Shown here: in pieces, positions 60,990 through 64,000 of the stretch
How positions within the stretch are numbered: position 1 is the first letter of the stretch
Layout: every line of letters begins with the position of its first letter
NCBI GenBank assembly: GCA_964500805.1
Contig: CAZCQH010000023.1
Coordinates: 21,811-85,810 of the forward strand
Length of the DNA: 64,000 bases
From: Ga0077555 sp964500805
GTDB lineage: Bacteria > Pseudomonadota > Alphaproteobacteria > Rhizobiales > Hyphomicrobiaceae
Direction: 5' to 3'
Position numbers and translations under genes: made by a program
The notes under the pieces: model-generated
The model's input: the letters and a program-made list of their open reading frames with translations, nothing else
The model's database searches: none
Told to the model about the DNA's origin: nothing

Positions 60990-62309
60990 TCATTGACCAT
61001 CGCTCCCCGGGCGTCCGACGCTCGCATAGGTGAACCCGAGCCGCTGCATGTCGTCAGGCCGGTAGATATTGCGAAGATCGACGACGATAGGGCTCTTCAG
61101 CAGCGATCTCACGCGCCTGAGATCTAGTGCGCGGAATTCATTCCATTCTGTGACGATGACGAGCGCGTCGGCGCCCTCGATGCACGAGTATGCCGAATTG
61201 AAGAGTTTGACTCCCGGTAACAGCGGCCTTGCCTGTTCCATGCCTTCGGGATCATAGCCGCGAACGATGGCGCCAGCATCCTGCAACGCCGTGATGATGG
61301 AGAGCGACGGCGCTTCCCGCATGTCGTCCGTGTTCGGCTTGAACGTCAGTCCCAGAACCGCAATGGTCTTGTCGCGAATCGCCCCCCCGCATGCCGCGAT
61401 CACCTTCCGGGCCATGGCCCGCTTGCGCTGATCGTTCACGGCGGCAACCGTCTCAACGATCCGCAGCGGCGCCTCGAAGTCCTGCGCCGTCTTCACCAGC
61501 GCCATGGTGTCTTTGGGAAAGCATGAGCCGCCGTAGCCCGGCCCCGCGTGCAGAAACTTGCTCCCGATACGATTATCCAAGCCGATGCCGCGCGCTACTT
61601 CTTGCACGTTTGCGCCCACCTTCTCGCAGAGGTCGGCCATCTCATTGATAAAGGTGATCTTGGTGGCGAGGAACGCATTCGCGGCGTACTTGATCAGCTC
61701 CGACGTACGCCGCGATGTGAACAGCAGCGGAGGCTGATTGAGGTAGAGCGGTCGATAGACCTCGGCCAGCGCATCGCGCGAACGCTGGTCGTTGCAGCCG
61801 AGTACGATGCGATCCGGCCGCTTGAAATCCTCGATCGCCGCGCCCTCGCGCAGGAACTCCGGGTTCGAGGCGGAAACGAGATTGAGATCGGGCCGCGTGG
61901 CCTTCAGGATGCGTTCCACTTCGTCCCCGGTTCCGACCGGAACCGTCGACTTGGTGGCGACTACGAGGTCACCTTCGGCGCACTCCGCAACGTCTTTCGC
62001 GGCTTGGTAGACATACGAAAGGTCTGCGTGGCCGTCGCCCCGTCGCGACGGTGTTCCAACAGCCAGGAACACAACATCCGCCCCGGGCATGCTGGCCTTG
62101 AGCTCAGTCGTGAAGACCAGGCGCCCGGCTTCCCGGTTCGTCGCGACGATCTCTTCCAGCCCCGGCTCGAAGATTGGAATCTCGCCGGCGTTGAGCCGCT
62201 CGATCTTCTGCTCGTCCGTGTCGACGCAGACGACATCATGGCCGAAGTCGGCGAAGCAGGCACCGGAGACAAGACCGACGTAACCGGCGCCGATGACAAC
62301 AATGCGCAT
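60990..62309 (-). CDS. ugd: UDP-glucose 6-dehydrogenase
   Basis: This 439-residue enzyme has the N-terminal Rossmann motif VIGAGYVGLVSGACFADFGH, GTPSRRGDGHADLSYV and SNPEFLREGAAIEDF. The catalytic Cys263 lies in GYGGSCFPKDTMAL, and the C-terminal NAD-domain carries VLGLTFKPNTDDMREAPS. It oxidises UDP-glucose to UDP-glucuronate for polysaccharide and lipid decoration. Length and motifs are complete. No other polysaccharide genes surround it, and its promoter is likely in the 137-bp gap upstream, next to the VOC gene. Confidence 0.95.
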   Translation of the reverse strand: MRIVVIGAGYVGLVSGACFADFGHDVVCVDTDEQKIERLNAGEIPIFEPGLEEIVATNREAGRLVFTTELKASMPGADVVFLAVGTPSRRGDGHADLSYVYQAAKDVAECAEGDLVVATKSTVPVGTGDEVERILKATRPDLNLVSASNPEFLREGAAIEDFKRPDRIVLGCNDQRSRDALAEVYRPLYLNQPPLLFTSRRTSELIKYAANAFLATKITFINEMADLCEKVGANVQEVARGIGLDNRIGSKFLHAGPGYGGSCFPKDTMALVKTAQDFEAPLRIVETVAAVNDQRKRAMARKVIAACGGAIRDKTIAVLGLTFKPNTDDMREAPSLSIITALQDAGAIVRGYDPEGMEQARPLLPGVKLFNSAYSCIEGADALVIVTEWNEFRALDLRRVRSLLKSPIVVDLRNIYRPDDMQRLGFTYASVGRPGSDGQ

Positions 62310-62446
62310 GTGCGTTCCCTGTTCACCTTCGAGCGGCGCTGCTCCTGTCGCCCGCTGCTCTTAAATAGGCCGTGACGGCCACTTGCAATTCTCATCGGCG
62401 TCCAGTTGACACGCCGAGCACGCTTCTTGCCTTGCGGCGCACTGCG

Positions 62447-62980
62447 TCACCGTGGTCGCCAGATGTCGAGCCGCCGTTCGCGGTAGGCAGCGATACCGTC
62501 GGGATAGCTCACCAGCTCCAGCTGCTGGCCCCACGGTGCCTGGAAATAGAGCCACTGCAATCCCGCGCTCGGTCCTTCGGTCATCGTCACCGGCCCGCTC
62601 TGGATGCTGCACCGATGCTGGCGCAGTGCAGCGAGTGATGCTTCCATGTCGTCCACATAGAATGCCAAATGCCAGCCCCCATGGTCACTGTTGCGCGGGT
62701 GAGCCGTCCGCTGGTCCGGCGACGTGAACTCGAAAAGCTCCAATACCGGCCCGTTGGCAACCTTGAGGACGCGTAGCTTATTGATCCGCGCACGTGGATG
62801 CACAGCGAGATGCTGCGCCATCCAATCGTCCGCCGACTCGAAAGGTCCTATATCATAGAGCACCTCGGCCCCGATCACGTCAGCGAAGAACCGCGTCGCC
62901 GTTTCGATATTCGGCACTGTCAGGCCAATGTGCTCGATTCCCTTCAACCCGGGAACTGGCGGATGGCTCATTTCACTCAC
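62447..62980 (-). CDS. VOC-superfamily (glyoxalase/dioxygenase-like) protein
   Basis: This 177-residue protein has a VOC beta-alpha-beta fold: IEHIGLTVPNIETATRFFADVIGAE at the start, then NGPVLELFEF and HGGWHLAFYVDDMEASLAAL, ending in LELVSYP. His and Glu residues in the HIGL/ELF/HLAF positions form the usual metal site. Members include dioxygenases, epimerases and resistance proteins; none can be singled out. ATG 62980 is chosen; ATG 62968 is also possible. Confidence 0.87.
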   Translation of the reverse strand: MSEMSHPPVPGLKGIEHIGLTVPNIETATRFFADVIGAEVLYDIGPFESADDWMAQHLAVHPRARINKLRVLKVANGPVLELFEFTSPDQRTAHPRNSDHGGWHLAFYVDDMEASLAALRQHRCSIQSGPVTMTEGPSAGLQWLYFQAPWGQQLELVSYPDGIAAYRERRLDIWRPR

Positions 62981-63101
62981 CCTGGCATTCGTTCACGATA
63001 ATGGCCGCAGGGACGCGGCAGCGCCGAATGAGGCGTTCGGCTTCGTGCTTGCGATGACGGCCCGTTGCTGGCTAACTGCTCCGGCAGCCGACGGATGTCA
63101 A

Positions 63102-63173
63102 ATGGCCAAGAAACCTGCACCGCCACCGGTTTCAACCGGTTACTGGCTCCTCAAGTCGGAGTGGTCGAGCTAA
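63102..63173 (+). pseudogene. truncated start of an EVE-domain gene
   Basis: Only 23 codons are left: MAKKPAPPPVSTGYWLLKSE, followed by WSS and a stop. TGYWLLKSE matches the EVE-domain start (YWL-KSEP in homologues), a family that binds modified bases in nucleic acids. The match ends where Pro is expected, and no further EVE sequence follows in any frame. It is probably a cut gene at an integration or deletion junction near 63160. Confidence 0.5.
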
Positions 63174-63789
63174 CGTGCTGTCAAGATTAATGAATCTAAG
63201 AATTTCTTGGTTTTCGCCAACTTCCAATCACACGCATGTCACACACCTAACCTGACTTGGGATGGGCTGCGATGACATAGTCTCGAGTTTGGCTTGCTGA
63301 TGGTGTGCTCGTGGGCAAGCTCGCCGGCGGCGACAACACCGCTGGTCGTCCTTGTCACTTTGCTTCAGGCCTAAAGCGCCTACGCGCGCAGCGCCCAGTT
63401 GCAATACAGGTCTCGACGGATGATGTCGGGCTACTGATTCGCACTTCGCTGTACCGGTCAAAGCGATCGACTGTGACCAGCGCCGCGCTACCGAAGCAGC
63501 GGAGCAAGCAACACCAAGCCAGTTGCGATGGGGTGAGCGCCCCGCTCTTTGCGAAACGTTTTGCGAAATAGCAGCCCAAACATTTTCGCACTGCTGACTC
63601 GCACGTTTGCTCCTGCAAATTACCTTACTTCGAGAAAAGACAGTCAGAGTTCGCCTTTAGTGCAATACTGCACTGGCCCGGGTCAGGCGACGCCCCATTC
63701 CGCGAGCCGCCGACGGGCCGGTCGCGCGCCATCGGCCTCAAGATTGCACGCGATCGTGGAGAAGCCGAGAAGCGCTGCCGGGAGGACAG
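63174..63789. other. gene-poor junction region
   Basis: In 616 bp no frame has convincing codon use, and base composition is more balanced than elsewhere. A direct repeat TTTGCGAAA at 63548-63556 and 63560-63568 (12-base period) is present. The segment may hold an attachment site or operator of the element that begins beyond it; neither is proved. Confidence 0.55.
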
Positions 63790-64000
63790 ATGTCGCGCAT
63801 CGGATTGCGAGTCGGTCCAGCATGGCCGACAACATTGTCCAGCTACGATCACCTGCACGCTTGGAGCCGGCCCGATTTCTCCTGGGAAGCTCTACGCCGG
63901 AACGCCGACTACCAGGCCGATGCGATCGCGGCCATGCCCACGCCATGCAGGCAGCGCGAGCTGCCCGCGGGCGGTCGCGTCGTCGAGCTGCTCGAGCCGA
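63790..64000 (+). CDS. short transcriptional-regulator domain protein (DUF6499 type), 3' end outside window
   Basis: The frame starts at ATG 63790 (MSRIGLRVGP), with GGAGG four bases upstream, and is open for 70 codons to the right edge. Residues 19-43 read YDHLHAWSRPDFSWEALRRN followed by ADYQA, the core of the small regulator domain often annotated DUF6499 at the ends of rhizobial integrative and conjugative elements. The C-terminal part is not visible, so a link to a DUF2285-type extension cannot be tested. It indicates that an integrated element begins here. Confidence 0.68.
   Translation, partial: MSRIGLRVGPAWPTTLSSYDHLHAWSRPDFSWEALRRNADYQADAIAAMPTPCRQRELPAGGRVVELLEP

Noticed and set aside
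63355..63618. 87-codon minus-strand frame in the junction region
   Set aside because: Cys/Arg-rich, no ribosome-binding site, no family resemblance.

Overview
The window is GC-rich, densely coded chromosomal DNA from an alphaproteobacterium, most likely a free-living member of the Hyphomicrobiales (Bradyrhizobium/Xanthobacteraceae-like). This is inferred from the split transhydrogenase (pntAA, pntAB, pntB) next to a tiny aa3-oxidase subunit IV gene, the etfB-etfA-hydroxyacyl-CoA dehydrogenase-adenosyltransferase block, the grxC-nitrilase-DUF1178 block, a tripartite-tricarboxylate-type solute-binding protein, and several scavenging or catabolic gene groups. No rRNA, tRNA, CRISPR array or intact insertion sequence was seen.

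Layout. 1-7 kb: a GMC oxidoreductase cut by the left edge, coaE and maf (with no aroE between them), grxC/nitrilase/DUF1178, a stand-alone Acr3 arsenite carrier, a 43-residue basic protein and a nucleotidyltransferase. 7-10.7 kb: one very large membrane-anchored AAA+ protein whose C-terminus resembles a class-1 release factor without its GGQ motif; this is the most unusual gene here. 10.8-18.3 kb: a Bug-type binding protein, a PRISE-type reductase, an AMIN-amidase, a TauE/SafE permease, and a DUF1800/DUF1501 pair with a Tat-type leader. 18.3-30 kb: alpha/beta hydrolase and SDR, an EF-G-like GTPase, two tandem secreted paralogues of unknown function, a PAS_5 protein, a rhomboid, an MFS carrier with an apparent extra two-helix segment, an MBL-fold hydrolase and trpG. 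30-42 kb: SDR, aldo/keto reductase and CoA-transferase A/B in a row, then a lytic transglycosylase divergent from dapA, then the fatty-acid/electron-transfer block.

42-54 kb is a transport-catabolism region. A complete five-gene dipeptide/oligopeptide-type ABC operon (42202-47758, several ATGA overlaps) is followed by a double-hotdog thioesterase, two tandem TfdA-like 2-oxoglutarate dioxygenases, an alpha/beta hydrolase, an enoyl-CoA hydratase relative and an enolase-superfamily enzyme. Together they suggest uptake and stepwise breakdown of an organic acid, ester or aryloxy compound, but the substrate cannot be read from sequence. 54.6-62.9 kb: a methyltransferase, a PNPOx-like flavoprotein, the transhydrogenase plus oxidase subunit IV, a small monooxygenase-fold protein, UDP-glucose dehydrogenase and a VOC protein.

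The last kilobase changes character. A 23-codon stub of an EVE-domain gene (63102-63173) is followed by about 600 bp with no recognisable gene, then by a gene running off the right edge (63790 onward). Its start matches the short transcriptional-regulator domain (DUF6499 type) common at the ends of rhizobial integrative and conjugative elements. I read this as the edge of an integrated element.

Non-coding structure includes three nested palindromic (REP-like) elements, one of which supplies the last codons of the Acr3 gene; a strong intrinsic terminator after dapA; a 16-bp RNA-type hairpin at 54.5 kb; and two intergenic loci sharing a 13-bp core next to C-rich runs, one of them downstream of a sigma-54-like site. 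Most start codons were chosen from ribosome-binding-site spacing, and several genes begin with GTG or TTG.
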